The notes under the pieces: model-generated
Databases searched by the model: none
What the model was told of the DNA's origin: nothing
Seen by the model: only the letters and a program-made list of their open reading frames with translations
Made by a program: the position numbers and the translations under genes
In this document: positions 1 through 8,099 of the stretch, in pieces
Position numbering within the stretch: the stretch's first letter is position 1
Layout of the letters: each line of letters opens with the position of its first letter
NCBI RefSeq assembly: GCF_900199725.1
Contig: NZ_LT904903.1
Coordinates: 911,850 to 975,849, forward strand
Reading direction: 5' to 3'
Length of the DNA: 64,000 nt
Source of the DNA: Cytobacillus massiliigabonensis
GTDB lineage: Bacteria > Bacillota > Bacilli > Bacillales > Cytobacillaceae

Positions 1-225
1 TAAAACTATTAATTTATTACTAATACGTTGATATACGAAAAGTACATCTTGCTCTTTTGTCCAAAACATTTCTTTATCTTTTAAGTAAATCAGATGCGAA
101 ACATGATTTCCTCCATTTTCTTTTAAAAAAGAAGTTAATTGATCATATTGAAGATCATTATTATTATGGATTGGATTCATCATCTCTATTTGTTTTTTAT
201 TAAAGGATATATTCAAATTGAACAC
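1..225 (-). CDS. DUF2156 / MprF C-terminal-like protein, N-terminal part only
   Basis: An open frame runs off the left edge of the window. It begins with GTG at 225, preceded at nine bases by a perfect AGGAGG (235-240). The 75 visible residues include the run HLIYLKDKEMFW and then FVYQRISNKLIVL. This matches the start of the DUF2156 domain shared with the phosphatidylglycerol lysyltransferase catalytic region, where a Leu-x-Asp-Lys strand is followed by a Trp and a Tyr-rich strand leading to LGDP. There is no room for the N-terminal flippase membrane domain of full MprF, so this would be the soluble stand-alone form. It could instead be another GNAT-fold protein; most of the gene lies outside the window. 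Confidence 0.6.
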   Translation of the reverse strand, partial: MFNLNISFNKKQIEMMNPIHNNNDLQYDQLTSFLKENGGNHVSHLIYLKDKEMFWTKEQDVLFVYQRISNKLIVL

Positions 226-476
226 GAATGCTTTCCTCCTGAAATAGATCAACGTTTAAATAATATCATAGGAAAGGTTACTAGATTGCTTGTAAATTAT
301 TGTAATTTTAATTGAAGATCAACTAGCAAATTCTTTTTTGTTTTAAAATGGACCTATACACTTCACAGAGATAGGTCTGTTAGTTTTTTATGAAGAAATT
401 TAACGATATCCAAAAGGGAGTATGTATAATAATGATAAGAAAGTAAAGCAAAGTAAAATTCAAAGGGGCTGAGCAC

Positions 477-1022
477 ATGAATCATTGTTTATTTCATTCA
501 TTGGAAGGTGAAAATATCTATTTCAAAGCATTAAGTACAGATGATGTGCAAGAGATACATAGCTACGCGTCAGATGAAGAAGTTTCACGGTTTATTGGCT
601 GGAATTTAATGAATAAATTAAGTGAAACTCACAGCTATATTGAAGTCATGTTAAAGCGGGAGTCGGAAGGGACTTACTTTTATGCTTCCATTGTTCAAAA
701 ATCAACTGAAGCAATTGTTGGGACAGCAATGATTTTCAATTTTGATCATGAAGCAAATAAAGCAGAAATTGGTTATGTTTTGCATAAAGATCATTGGGGG
801 AAGGGGTATGGCACAGAGTGTGTAGCTTTAATGAGTGATTTTGCCTTTAAATCACTGAATCTTCACAAAGTTTATGCGAGTGTTGTCGATGCAAATATTG
901 GTTCAGCGCGGATACTTGAAAAAAACAAATTTGAATTAGAGGGACGATTAAGAGACCATTATTTTATAGAAGATAAATATTATGATGCACTGCTATTTGG
1001 GAAAATTACAGTAGGCAGTTAA
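477..1022 (+). CDS. GNAT N-acetyltransferase, RimJ/RimL type
   Basis: This is a 181-residue protein of normal length for the RimJ/RimL branch of the GNAT superfamily, which transfers acetyl from acetyl-CoA to an amine such as a protein N-terminus or small molecule. The acetyl-CoA binding motif A is visible as GYVLHKDHWGKGYGTE near residues 99-114 (the Q/R-x-x-G-x-G/A pattern as WGKGYG). It is followed by NLHKVYASV and NIGSARILEKNKFELEG, the usual C-terminal motif B. The ATG has AAAGGGGC about ten bases upstream. It is followed after 22 bases by an MmcQ-like gene and may be co-transcribed with it. The substrate cannot be told from sequence. Confidence 0.88.
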   Translation: MNHCLFHSLEGENIYFKALSTDDVQEIHSYASDEEVSRFIGWNLMNKLSETHSYIEVMLKRESEGTYFYASIVQKSTEAIVGTAMIFNFDHEANKAEIGYVLHKDHWGKGYGTECVALMSDFAFKSLNLHKVYASVVDANIGSARILEKNKFELEGRLRDHYFIEDKYYDALLFGKITVGS

Positions 1023-1044
1023 TTAAGAATAGGAGAATAAACGT

Positions 1045-1416
1045 ATGGAATTACAAGGCACAGCTGTCATGCTTGAAAAAGTGCGGAAAATCTGTCTTGC
1101 GCTGCCTGAAGCCGTTGAAATAATCGATGGTTTTGGTCACAATACCTTTAAAATTAATGGGAAATCCTTCGTCATATCAGGTGAAAGCGAAAAAGGATTT
1201 AGCCTGTCGTTCAAGTCAGACCGGGAAACGCAAGAAATATTACTGCAGAAAGAGTATTTTTACAAAACTCCATATATAGGACATCATGGCTGGGTATCGA
1301 TCCAAAATCCAGCTTTGGATAACTGGGACGAGCTGAATGATCTTATTCAAGAAGCCTATTTGCGTGCAGCACCAAAGCGTTTAGTTAAAAACTGGATGGA
1401 GTTACATGAAAAGTAA
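1045..1416 (+). CDS. MmcQ/YjbR family DNA-binding-like protein
   Basis: This 123-residue protein matches the MmcQ/YjbR family in size and pattern. An N-terminal helix (VRKICLALPEAVE) is followed by the strand FKINGKSFVISG, then a conserved SFKSD and Y...HHGWVSI segment and a C-terminal helix with Trp. The fold resembles CyaY, and some members are proposed to bind DNA; no enzymatic role is established. The start codon is ATG after AGGAGAATAAACGT. It lies 22 bases after the GNAT gene and ends directly in a terminator, so the two probably form one transcript. Confidence 0.85.
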   Translation: MELQGTAVMLEKVRKICLALPEAVEIIDGFGHNTFKINGKSFVISGESEKGFSLSFKSDRETQEILLQKEYFYKTPYIGHHGWVSIQNPALDNWDELNDLIQEAYLRAAPKRLVKNWMELHEK

Positions 1417-1452
1417 GGAAAGGCGGAATAAATCTGCCTTTCCTTTATTTTT
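1415..1452 (+). terminator. Rho-independent terminator after the YjbR-like gene
   Basis: AAGGAAAGGC (1415-1424) pairs with GCCTTTCCTT (1436-1445) around an 11-base loop and is followed by a T-rich tract. It overlaps the stop codon of the YjbR-like gene. Confidence 0.85.
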
Positions 1453-1521
1453 TAAAATTTGTTTCTACTGTTAAAGGAACCCCATATATATAAGAGTAAA
1501 AGCTAACAGGGGTAGAAAGCA

Positions 1522-2778
1522 TTGGACAAACAAAATAGCAGCTTTAGATGGGTTGTATTTGCTTCCGTTCTGTTTACATATTTATTAATGGCGAGCCAGC
1601 GGACAGCGCCAGGATTGATTACAGACCAAGTGATGAGGGACTTTAGTGTAACCGCATCAACGATCGGGCTTCTGACAAGCATTCAATTTTTTGTTTATAC
1701 TGGTTTGCAAATTCCTATGGGAATCCTTGCTGATCGTTATGGACCCAACTTTTTTCTTATTTTTGGCGCTATCCTAACTGGTTTAGGTACAATCATTTAT
1801 AGTCTTGGCACACATGAAATGGTGCTATTCATAGCAAGAATTCTGACTGGTACGGGGGATGCGACTATCTGGGTCAATATGGTGTTAATTTTAGGCCAAT
1901 GGTTTAAAGTGAAGGAATTTGTCCGCTTAATTGGTCTAGCCGGAATGACTGGAAGTCTGGGCTTCCTATTAGCGACTGTCCCTTTTTCTGCATGGATTCA
2001 TTTACTAGGCTGGAGGGCAGCATTTTTTTTAGCTGGCATTCTATTATGTCTTTGTGGAATTCTGCTATATGTTGTACTCATAAAAAAACCAAAACAAATT
2101 CTTAATGAATCAGTCTCTCTAAAAAATGAGCTGCAACGTGAAAAAACGTCATTTTTATTACGCAGAATTTTTTCGAATCGGCAGGCATGGGCATTATTCT
2201 TTTGTCACTTTGGTGTTGTCGGTGCATATGTAGGATTTATCGGTTCATGGGCAGTGCCCTATGGGATGAATGTATATGGAATGACACGTTCAGATGCGAG
2301 TCAGCTCATTATGTTTGGTCTTATTGGGGCACTTATTGGTGCGCCAGTGATGAGTTGGATTTCTAGCCGATTGTTAACAATCAAACGACCTTATGCTGTT
2401 GTGCATATCGCTATATTATTGAGCTGGTGCACCTTTTTATTTTTCAAAGGAAATCCTCCATTTTTCGTTCTTTATATACTTTTCTTTATTATTGGTTTTG
2501 GATATGGAGCCAGTGCCTTAACCTTTGCTGTTGTACGTCAGTCCTTTCCGATAGAGGAAGCAGGCGTTGTCTCAGGTGTTGCAAATACGGGCGGTTTTAT
2601 AAGTGCGGTCCTGCTGCCAAGTATCTTTGGTATCGTATTGGATCATTTTCAGACTGCTTCAAGCAATATTGGTGATGGATATTACTACGGTTTCATCACT
2701 CCAGTTATCTTCTCAATTATTGGCTTGGCTGGCGTCATATCCATAAAGGAAAAACGCCGGGAAACAGACAAAACCTAG
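1522..2778 (+). CDS. MFS transporter
   Basis: This 418-residue, strongly hydrophobic protein has about 12 predicted transmembrane segments and the major-facilitator signature in the loop after segment 2 (GILADRYGP, the G-x-x-x-D-R-x-G motif, around residue 70). A long charged central loop (residues about 195-215, KNELQREKTS) separates two six-helix halves. It should be a proton-coupled importer or exporter in the cytoplasmic membrane; the substrate is unknown. The start is TTG with AGGGG at 1508-1512, ten bases upstream. It is a single gene between a terminator and a weakly coding interval. Confidence 0.88.
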   Translation: MDKQNSSFRWVVFASVLFTYLLMASQRTAPGLITDQVMRDFSVTASTIGLLTSIQFFVYTGLQIPMGILADRYGPNFFLIFGAILTGLGTIIYSLGTHEMVLFIARILTGTGDATIWVNMVLILGQWFKVKEFVRLIGLAGMTGSLGFLLATVPFSAWIHLLGWRAAFFLAGILLCLCGILLYVVLIKKPKQILNESVSLKNELQREKTSFLLRRIFSNRQAWALFFCHFGVVGAYVGFIGSWAVPYGMNVYGMTRSDASQLIMFGLIGALIGAPVMSWISSRLLTIKRPYAVVHIAILLSWCTFLFFKGNPPFFVLYILFFIIGFGYGASALTFAVVRQSFPIEEAGVVSGVANTGGFISAVLLPSIFGIVLDHFQTASSNIGDGYYYGFITPVIFSIIGLAGVISIKEKRRETDKT

Positions 2779-3075
2779 CCGAGAATTGAATAGCTGCTTG
2801 AATTAATACGATATTGATTGATCCCCTTTTTATCAGGTTTTTTTTTATAAGCAGAAATTAGAAAAAGAAATGACATTCTCTTATTTTCTAATGTAGGATA
2901 GAAACAGCGGAGATTTTGTTTGAAAACATAACTCCGAAAAACTTGGTTAATCAACTGGCGGCACAACAATTACTGGCTAATAAGCAAAGCTAAACTTTAT
3001 GATTTTGATATGGATACAAGGCTTAAGTACGAGAAAACGAAAAGAAAGTATTAGTGAGTTGAAGGAGCAAAGACT

Positions 3076-3630
3076 ATGATAGATTTGAGTAATAAACCGA
3101 CTATCGCAGGAGAGAAAGTCATTCTGAGACCCTTTATGGCTGAAGATTTCCCTCAAATTGAAGAATGTTTACAGGACCCTGAGGTTATTAAACTGACAGG
3201 GGGATCTTCAGAATATGACAGAGAGGCAACGGTTAATTGGTATAATACGAGAAATGAACAAAAAGATCGTCTGGACCTTGCAATTGTTGATAGATCCCAA
3301 AATATTTTGGTTGGTGAAGTAGTAGTCAATCTTTATGATGAGAAAAATGAAAGTATGAACTTTAGAATTCTAATTGGGCCAAGAGGAAGAGATCGAGGGC
3401 TAGGGACGGAATCGACTAAACTTATGATTGATTATGTTTTTAGCAATACTGAAATAAAACAGCTGACCTTAAGTGTTTTTGAATTCAATCCAAGAGCAAA
3501 AAATGTATATGAAAAAATAGGTTTTGTTTTTGACAGTATCGATAAAAACGATTTAGAGTTTGATGGAGAATGGGTTGATTCTATCAATATGAAATTGGCG
3601 AAAGAAAATTGGATAAAGAGTCACGAGTAG
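3076..3630 (+). CDS. GNAT N-acetyltransferase
   Basis: This 184-residue acetyltransferase of the RimL-like GNAT branch starts with the usual EKVILRPF strand and reaches motif A as GPRGRDRGLGTESTKLM (about residues 98-114), followed by LSVFEFNPRAKNVYEKIGF, the conserved N-P-x-A-x-x-x-Y-x-K-x-G-F motif. It probably acetylates an aminated small molecule or peptide with acetyl-CoA. The ATG at 3076 is preceded by GAAGGAG. It is only distantly similar to the acetyltransferase at 477-1022, so this is not a recent duplication. Confidence 0.87.
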   Translation: MIDLSNKPTIAGEKVILRPFMAEDFPQIEECLQDPEVIKLTGGSSEYDREATVNWYNTRNEQKDRLDLAIVDRSQNILVGEVVVNLYDEKNESMNFRILIGPRGRDRGLGTESTKLMIDYVFSNTEIKQLTLSVFEFNPRAKNVYEKIGFVFDSIDKNDLEFDGEWVDSINMKLAKENWIKSHE

Positions 3631-3675
3631 ATAGAAGATAAACTCGAAGTTCTGACTATAATTATCAAATATGAG

Positions 3676-3690
3676 TGGTGCCAGGCACCA
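3676..3690. repeat. Short perfect palindrome, possible REP-like footprint
   Basis: TGGTGCC-A-GGCACCA is a perfect 7-bp inverted repeat around one base, just upstream of the ribosome binding site of the DUF1456 gene. GC-rich palindromes of this kind are scattered between genes in many Bacillus genomes. I do not know whether it acts as an operator or is a remnant of a REP-type element. Confidence 0.4.
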
Positions 3691-3713
3691 AAAACTACTT
3701 AGGAGGACTACTA

Positions 3714-4208
3714 ATGGATAATAACGATAGACTCATTCGTTTGAGATATGCGCTGGAATTAAAGAATAAGGAAATGGCGGAGATTTTCAAACTTGGCGGA
3801 GTGGAAGTAACTGTACCAGAAGTGATACAGGTCTTAACAAAAACAGATGAAGATGATGAAAATGAGGAACAAATAAAGTGCAATAATAGTATGTTTGATT
3901 CCTTTTTAAATGGCCTGATTATATATAAGAGAGGGAAGCAAGATCCCAAACCAGGTAAGCCTGAAACAGCAGAATCAGGTCCAATGAAAAATGCAAGCGT
4001 TAATAATCTCCTGTTAAAGAAAGTGAAAATTGCGCTGGCATTAACTACTGAGGATATGCTCGAACTATTCGATAAAGCTGGGATTACTGTAACAAAAGGA
4101 GAACTCGGTGCTTTGTTAAGAAAAGAAGGGCATAAGAACTATAAAGAGTGTGGAGATAAATTTGCCAGGAAGTTCTTAAAAGGATTGGCAATCAAATATA
4201 GAGGATAA
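3714..4208 (+). CDS. DUF1456 (YehS-like) family protein
   Basis: The protein is 164 residues with the family's typical tandem arrangement: two copies of a helical repeat. The first starts DNNDRLIRLRYALELK and the second NNLLLKKVKIALALT, each ending in a motif around the phrase GV(E)VT / GITVTKGEL. No biochemical function is established for DUF1456. ATG 3714 was chosen because AGGAGG lies seven bases upstream and the family begins MxNNDxLxRLRYAL; an upstream GTG at 3675 would add 13 residues through the palindrome. It ends one base before the YgjP-like gene, so the two are very likely translationally coupled. Confidence 0.88.
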   Translation: MDNNDRLIRLRYALELKNKEMAEIFKLGGVEVTVPEVIQVLTKTDEDDENEEQIKCNNSMFDSFLNGLIIYKRGKQDPKPGKPETAESGPMKNASVNNLLLKKVKIALALTTEDMLELFDKAGITVTKGELGALLRKEGHKNYKECGDKFARKFLKGLAIKYRG

Positions 4209-4209
4209 T

Positions 4210-4920
4210 ATGAGGACACATACCTATTTAGGTGAAACGATACGATTTGAAGTAAAGTACAAAAACCGAACTACAATAGGAATTTCGATAGATAGCTATG
4301 GAAATGTGGAAGTTCAAGCACCGAAAAAGACAACTGATGAAAGAGTTTTGCGATTAATAGAGGGAAACTGGGACGTTATTCAGCAAAAAATAAATGAAAT
4401 GAAGGATAGGCAGCTTGGACCACAGGAAAAGGTGTATGAGCATGGCGAGAATTTTCTTTATTTAGGAAAAAGCTATCCAATAAAGATTTTCCAAGATAGT
4501 AATGTAATGCAGGATCATGTAGTGTTTAAAGCAGAAACGTTGCATATATATGTGAAACATCTAGAGGATGAAAAAATAAAACAGGCCTTAAAACGATTTT
4601 ATTACCAGCAGTGTAAGACTTTAGTGGAAAAGAGTATCGTCTCCTATCAAAGCAGATTGAAAGAAAAACCACGTTCTATTCGTATATCAGATAGCAAAAC
4701 TACCTGGGGAACCTGTGATTCAAGAAAGCAGTTAACATTTAATTGGCGGTTAGCAATGGCACCTCGCGATGTAATCGACTATGTAGTTGTTCATGAAATG
4801 TGTCATTTAGTCCATTTAAATCATGACCGCTCCTTCTGGCGACTTGTTGGCAGTATTATGCCCGATTATAAAGACAAGGAAAACTGGCTAGCTTTATCAA
4901 ACTGGAAAATGACTGTTTAG
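4210..4920 (+). CDS. YgjP-like M48-type metallopeptidase domain protein
   Basis: This 236-residue protein belongs to the YgjP/DUF45 group of zincin-like proteins. The zinc motif is clear as VVHEMCHLVHLNHDRSFW (HExxH near residues 195-199, third ligand His a few residues on), preceded by the conserved KTTWGTCDSRKQLTFNWRL segment. The N-terminal third carries the family strand IRFEVKYKNR and VQAPKK. E. coli YgjP has been linked to nucleotide metabolism, but the reaction here is uncertain. It directly follows the DUF1456 gene with no spacer. Confidence 0.88.
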   Translation: MRTHTYLGETIRFEVKYKNRTTIGISIDSYGNVEVQAPKKTTDERVLRLIEGNWDVIQQKINEMKDRQLGPQEKVYEHGENFLYLGKSYPIKIFQDSNVMQDHVVFKAETLHIYVKHLEDEKIKQALKRFYYQQCKTLVEKSIVSYQSRLKEKPRSIRISDSKTTWGTCDSRKQLTFNWRLAMAPRDVIDYVVVHEMCHLVHLNHDRSFWRLVGSIMPDYKDKENWLALSNWKMTV

Positions 4921-4928
4921 TGGGACAA

Positions 4929-4955
4929 GGGACAGGAATCATGTCCCAAACCATT
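4929..4955 (+). terminator. Possible weak terminator
   Basis: GGGACA (4929-4934) and TGTCCC (4942-4947) form a 6-bp stem, followed by AAACCATTTTT. The stem is short and the T tract is displaced, so termination would be inefficient. Confidence 0.35.
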
Positions 4956-4971
4956 TTTGCAATCCAAATAA

Positions 4972-5184
4972 TCATGAAGTGAAGGAACGAATCAATCGGA
5001 TTTCGTTCCTTTTTCTTAAGACAATAACGGATTGGTAAATTAGAAATGCGATAGCAGTTGCAATAATCGTTTGGGTAGGAAAAATAAGATGGTCAATTAG
5101 AATAGGGTAAAATTCATTTAAGCGTTTCCAAACTCCAAAGAACAAACGAATAATAATAAAAAACACAACAAACAATGTTTGCAT
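4972..5184 (-). CDS. Small two-helix membrane protein
   Basis: This is a 70-residue open frame with two hydrophobic segments (FVVFFIIIRLFF at the N-terminus and IIATAIAFLIYQSVIVL in the second half) and a basic C-terminus. ATG 5184 has AGGGGA about five bases upstream. It lies 38 bases after a CBO0543-type membrane protein on the same strand and is probably its operon partner. I do not recognise a family. Confidence 0.6.
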   Translation of the reverse strand: MQTLFVVFFIIIRLFFGVWKRLNEFYPILIDHLIFPTQTIIATAIAFLIYQSVIVLRKRNEIRLIRSFTS

Positions 5185-5222
5185 AAAGTCCCCTAAAAAA
5201 ATGAATTTTTCATTGAAACACT

Positions 5223-5762
5223 CTAGTTATTTGTGATCCGCTGGTCTGATTGAAACAAGGCTTTGTCTTTAAAGAACCAATTACAGCAGGTTAGACTCAC
5301 AAAAAAGAGAAGCCCAATGTAAAGCCACATCCCGTACCATGTCAATCGTCCATATTCTAATAAATCTGTATATTTCTCGATAACAATATCAAATAGCGTG
5401 ATCGCAGAGATCCAAACTAAAGAGTATATAAATTTCATCCATTTAGTGCCCTGACGTTTTTGGCTAACGTAAAAGATAGAGAATAATACGGGATAAAAAA
5501 AATAATCGATTGTAATGGCTAGATCTGTAGCTTTCGGGAATTCCCGGACAGGTGCACTTAATAAGCCAAACTTAAAAGAAGGCATGTCGCAAAGCCAGAT
5601 GAATGCTTGAAATATCATGAATGCAAAAATCCCCTTGCGCCGATTTTTGCGTGGAATAAACAGGATGAAACCAATAAAACCGAATATCCACATAGCTGCC
5701 AGGATAAAATGCTCCATCATCATTTTGTAGAAACGCCACCTTCCGATAGGATGATAATTCAT
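5223..5762 (-). CDS. CBO0543 family integral membrane protein
   Basis: This is a 179-residue protein with about five hydrophobic segments. The pattern fits the CBO0543 family, small multi-pass membrane proteins of spore-formers with no known function: PRKNRRKGIFAFMIFQAFIWL after the first segment, then PVREFPKATDLAITIDYFFYPV, and FDIVIEKYTDLLEYG. The frame opens at ATG 5762, but that codon has a poor ribosome binding site. The triple ATG at 5714-5706 (MMMEHF...) follows GGAAGGTGG by about 13 bases and could be the true start. A 70-aa membrane protein gene follows on the same strand. Confidence 0.7.
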   Translation of the reverse strand: MNYHPIGRWRFYKMMMEHFILAAMWIFGFIGFILFIPRKNRRKGIFAFMIFQAFIWLCDMPSFKFGLLSAPVREFPKATDLAITIDYFFYPVLFSIFYVSQKRQGTKWMKFIYSLVWISAITLFDIVIEKYTDLLEYGRLTWYGMWLYIGLLFFVSLTCCNWFFKDKALFQSDQRITNN

Positions 5763-5906
5763 TATTAATACAAGTATTTTCTGTTTCTTTCAATCATATT
5801 CAATACAGTCTTTTAACAATATTGGACATGCGGAGCGTATATTCGATAGAAAAAATAAGTATACAATATATATAATATTAAAAATGGAATGAATGGAGGA
5901 ATTATA

Positions 5907-6197
5907 GTGATAGAAGAAAAAAGTGTAAGAGTATGTGAAAAGGGCCATAAGTATTATAAAAGCACCGATTGTCCAAGCTGTCCTACCTGTAATAAAGAGA
6001 ATAAGCCTAAAAGCGGCTTCCTTTCTAAACTTAGTTCACCTGCAAGAAATGCATTGGTTCATAACGGAATTGACACCTTGCATGAACTATCCAATTACAC
6101 GGAGAAGGAAATTTTAAAACTCCATGGTATTGGACCTGCTTCTTTACCGATTATGAGAAGTTCCTTACAAGAAGAAGGTTTATCATTTAAGGAATGA
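5907..6197 (+). CDS. Stand-alone RNA polymerase alpha C-terminal-domain-like protein
   Basis: The predicted product is 96 residues. The first third holds a probable zinc knuckle (CEKGHKYYKSTDCPSCPTC, four cysteines). The rest matches the alpha-CTD fold: LSSPARNALVHNGIDTLHELSNYTEKEILKLHGIG and then the helix SLPIMRSSL, the helix-hairpin-helix region that contacts UP-element DNA and activators in RpoA. It lacks the alpha N-terminal dimerisation domain. GTG 5907 was chosen because GGAGG (5895-5899) sits seven bases upstream and lies inside the longer frame that begins at ATG 5889. It may bind DNA or modulate transcription; no partner is apparent nearby. Confidence 0.8.
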   Translation: MIEEKSVRVCEKGHKYYKSTDCPSCPTCNKENKPKSGFLSKLSSPARNALVHNGIDTLHELSNYTEKEILKLHGIGPASLPIMRSSLQEEGLSFKE

Positions 6198-6530
6198 ATA
6201 AAAGTTATATAAGAATGTTGCTAGAAGCATTAATTTTATGACGGTTGGCTGCAATGAGAACTAAAGGTTTTTATCATTAATCCTCATGGTGGTCTTATAT
6301 CGAACCTTTTAAAAGGATTCCTTAATCAGCCTATTAATATAGGATATGCTTTCGCAACTGGTGATACAGGTAACATTTAGTAGAAATTAGAGAGAAATTA
6401 AGAATAGTAAGATTCTTAAATAATCAAGCACATTTAAAATAGGTGTGCTTTATCTGGCTAAATTGTTAATGTAATAAAAAAATGATAGACTTAGTATACA
6501 AACTATCATTTAATTGACTATTCTGAATGG
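6198..6530. other. Non-coding stretch with a possible coding remnant and a hairpin
   Basis: No complete gene is visible. Around 6266-6380 a stretch on the plus strand reads in frame as KVFIINPHGGLISNLLKGF and continues for about 20 residues to a stop, without a start codon. The glycine-rich run recalls NDP-forming acyl-CoA synthetase or thiolase motifs, but it is too short to assign. At 6482-6510 AATGATAG and CTATCATT form an 8-bp inverted repeat just upstream of the histidine kinase gene; it lacks a T tract and may be an operator. Confidence 0.3.
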
Positions 6531-6572
6531 TTGAACGCTAGAAATGATTCTACATTAGAAAAAGGTGACAAG

Positions 6573-7880
6573 GTGGAACAAAGTATAGAAGTTGGGAAGA
6601 AAGTTAATTTTACTACAAATATTGAACTATCAGCTGGGTGTCACATTGTTTATACATACACTGATATGAATTGCTATTTAGAAAACGCGCTTTCCTATAT
6701 AACTGAGGGTCTTGATAAAAGCCAAGTAGTCATTTATATTGATAAACCAGACCGTTATAAGCATATAATTGATAAGCTTAAGCTTGCCGATTATTCTGAG
6801 AAACAATTAAATGAAATCATTTTTGCTGATACGGATGATTTCTATGAAACGCATGATGTTTTTAATATAAATCAAGTGATGGCCAATTTTATGGACATAC
6901 TAGAGCCTCATCTAAAAGATAGAGTTATACGTACATGGGGGGTTGTTACATGGAAAGAACAAAACCAGAATAGCTTAATGACTCGTTTGAAATTATATGA
7001 GTGTGGCTGTGATTCCTTTGTAAGTAAATTAGAAAATTTTATATCTGTTTGTGCTTATGATGGATTCAAACTGTCCTCTTCCATTCTTTGTGAAATATTA
7101 CAAACACATGAATACCATATGACTGATACCCATTTAACAACTTCTAACTTGTATAAGAAAAAGCCAGTCCTATTCCCAGCTATTTCGGAACAAATTAAAT
7201 TAGAAAAAGCGGCACAGAACCAAGTGATACGTTCGGAAAAACTCTCTATTGCAGGAGAACTGGCAGCTGGAATTGCTCACGAGATTCGTAATCCAATAAC
7301 GGCTATAAAAGGCTTTCTTAAACTAATTGAAGCTACAGAAAGCAAGAATAAAATATTTCTGCATATCATTAGCGAGGAAATAGAAAAAATCGCGCAAATA
7401 TCATCTGAATTCCTGATTCTATCCAAGCCTCATGTAGATAATAAGAAGGAAATCAATGTCGTTCATTTAATAGAGAGCGTCCAATTACTCTTGGAACCTC
7501 AGGCTGTTAAAAAAAATATAGGAATCCAATTAGAGTATGATCATTATGACATCCTAATTACTTGTGATGATATGAAAATGAAGCAAGTATTAATAAATTT
7601 AATTAAAAATTCCATAGAAGCAATGGAAAAAGGGTTTATAACGGTTACTGCAAAGGATTTAATTGATCATGTTCATATTTATGTAGCGGATGAAGGTCCA
7701 GGCATCCCTAAGGAAATACTAAATAACTTAGGACAGCCTTTTATCACAACAAAGGAGGAAGGAACAGGGTTAGGCTTATTAATTTGTGAAAAAATCATCG
7801 AAGATCATAAGGGGAAAATAATCGTAGAGAGTGAAATGGGAAAGGGTACGACAATTATATTAAGAATACCTAAAGGTTAG
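6573..7880 (+). CDS. MEDS-domain sensor histidine kinase
   Basis: The predicted 435-residue soluble kinase has no transmembrane segment. Residues 1-195 resemble the MEDS sensory domain of DcmR-type regulators (GCHIVYTYTDMNCYLENAL, later VIYIDKPDRY). Then come HisKA with the phosphoacceptor His near 236 (AHEIRNPITAIKGFLKL, a sequence close to the Bacillus sporulation kinases) and a HATPase domain with N box NLIKNSIEAM, G1 DEGPGIP and G2 GTGLGL. No response regulator lies alongside, as for orphan KinA-E-type kinases, so input to a phosphorelay is plausible but unproven. GTG 6573 follows AAAGGTGA by five bases; a TTG at 6531 would add 14 residues with a poor site. Confidence 0.87.
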   Translation: MEQSIEVGKKVNFTTNIELSAGCHIVYTYTDMNCYLENALSYITEGLDKSQVVIYIDKPDRYKHIIDKLKLADYSEKQLNEIIFADTDDFYETHDVFNINQVMANFMDILEPHLKDRVIRTWGVVTWKEQNQNSLMTRLKLYECGCDSFVSKLENFISVCAYDGFKLSSSILCEILQTHEYHMTDTHLTTSNLYKKKPVLFPAISEQIKLEKAAQNQVIRSEKLSIAGELAAGIAHEIRNPITAIKGFLKLIEATESKNKIFLHIISEEIEKIAQISSEFLILSKPHVDNKKEINVVHLIESVQLLLEPQAVKKNIGIQLEYDHYDILITCDDMKMKQVLINLIKNSIEAMEKGFITVTAKDLIDHVHIYVADEGPGIPKEILNNLGQPFITTKEEGTGLGLLICEKIIEDHKGKIIVESEMGKGTTIILRIPKG

Positions 7881-7914
7881 AAATAAATAAATATTTATTG
7901 AGTTCTGAATGGAG

Positions 7915-7946
7915 CAGTGTTTTATGATTAAAACGCTGTTTTTTTA
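7915..7946 (+). terminator. Rho-independent terminator after the histidine kinase
   Basis: CAGTGTTTTA and TAAAACGCTG pair (one G-T pair) around TGAT and are followed by eight T. Confidence 0.9.
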
Positions 7947-8064
7947 TTGCATGAATATAAAAATTTCAAAAAAAATATTTATAGAAAAAGTTAATGGATA
8001 AAGGTTTATTTTATATTTTTCGAATGTTTTATGAATTAAAATGAATCATAATTGAATAATAGTA

Positions 8065-8093
8065 TTGTAATATATTAAAAAAGTAAGTATAAT
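8065..8093 (+). promoter_or_regulatory. Sigma-A-type promoter of sstT
   Basis: TTGTAA (8065-8070), a 17-base spacer and TATAAT (8088-8093) form a good vegetative promoter. Transcription would start near 8100, leaving a leader of about 230 bases before sstT. Confidence 0.65.
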
Positions 8094-8099
8094 ACTATT

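Noticed and set aside
2775..2969. 64-codon open frame on the minus strand
   Set aside because: No ribosome binding site and a composition of chance low-complexity residues; the interval is only a gap between two genes.
6531..6572. TTG 6531 as start of the histidine kinase
   Set aside because: No ribosome binding site precedes it, while AAAGGTGA lies five bases before GTG 6573.
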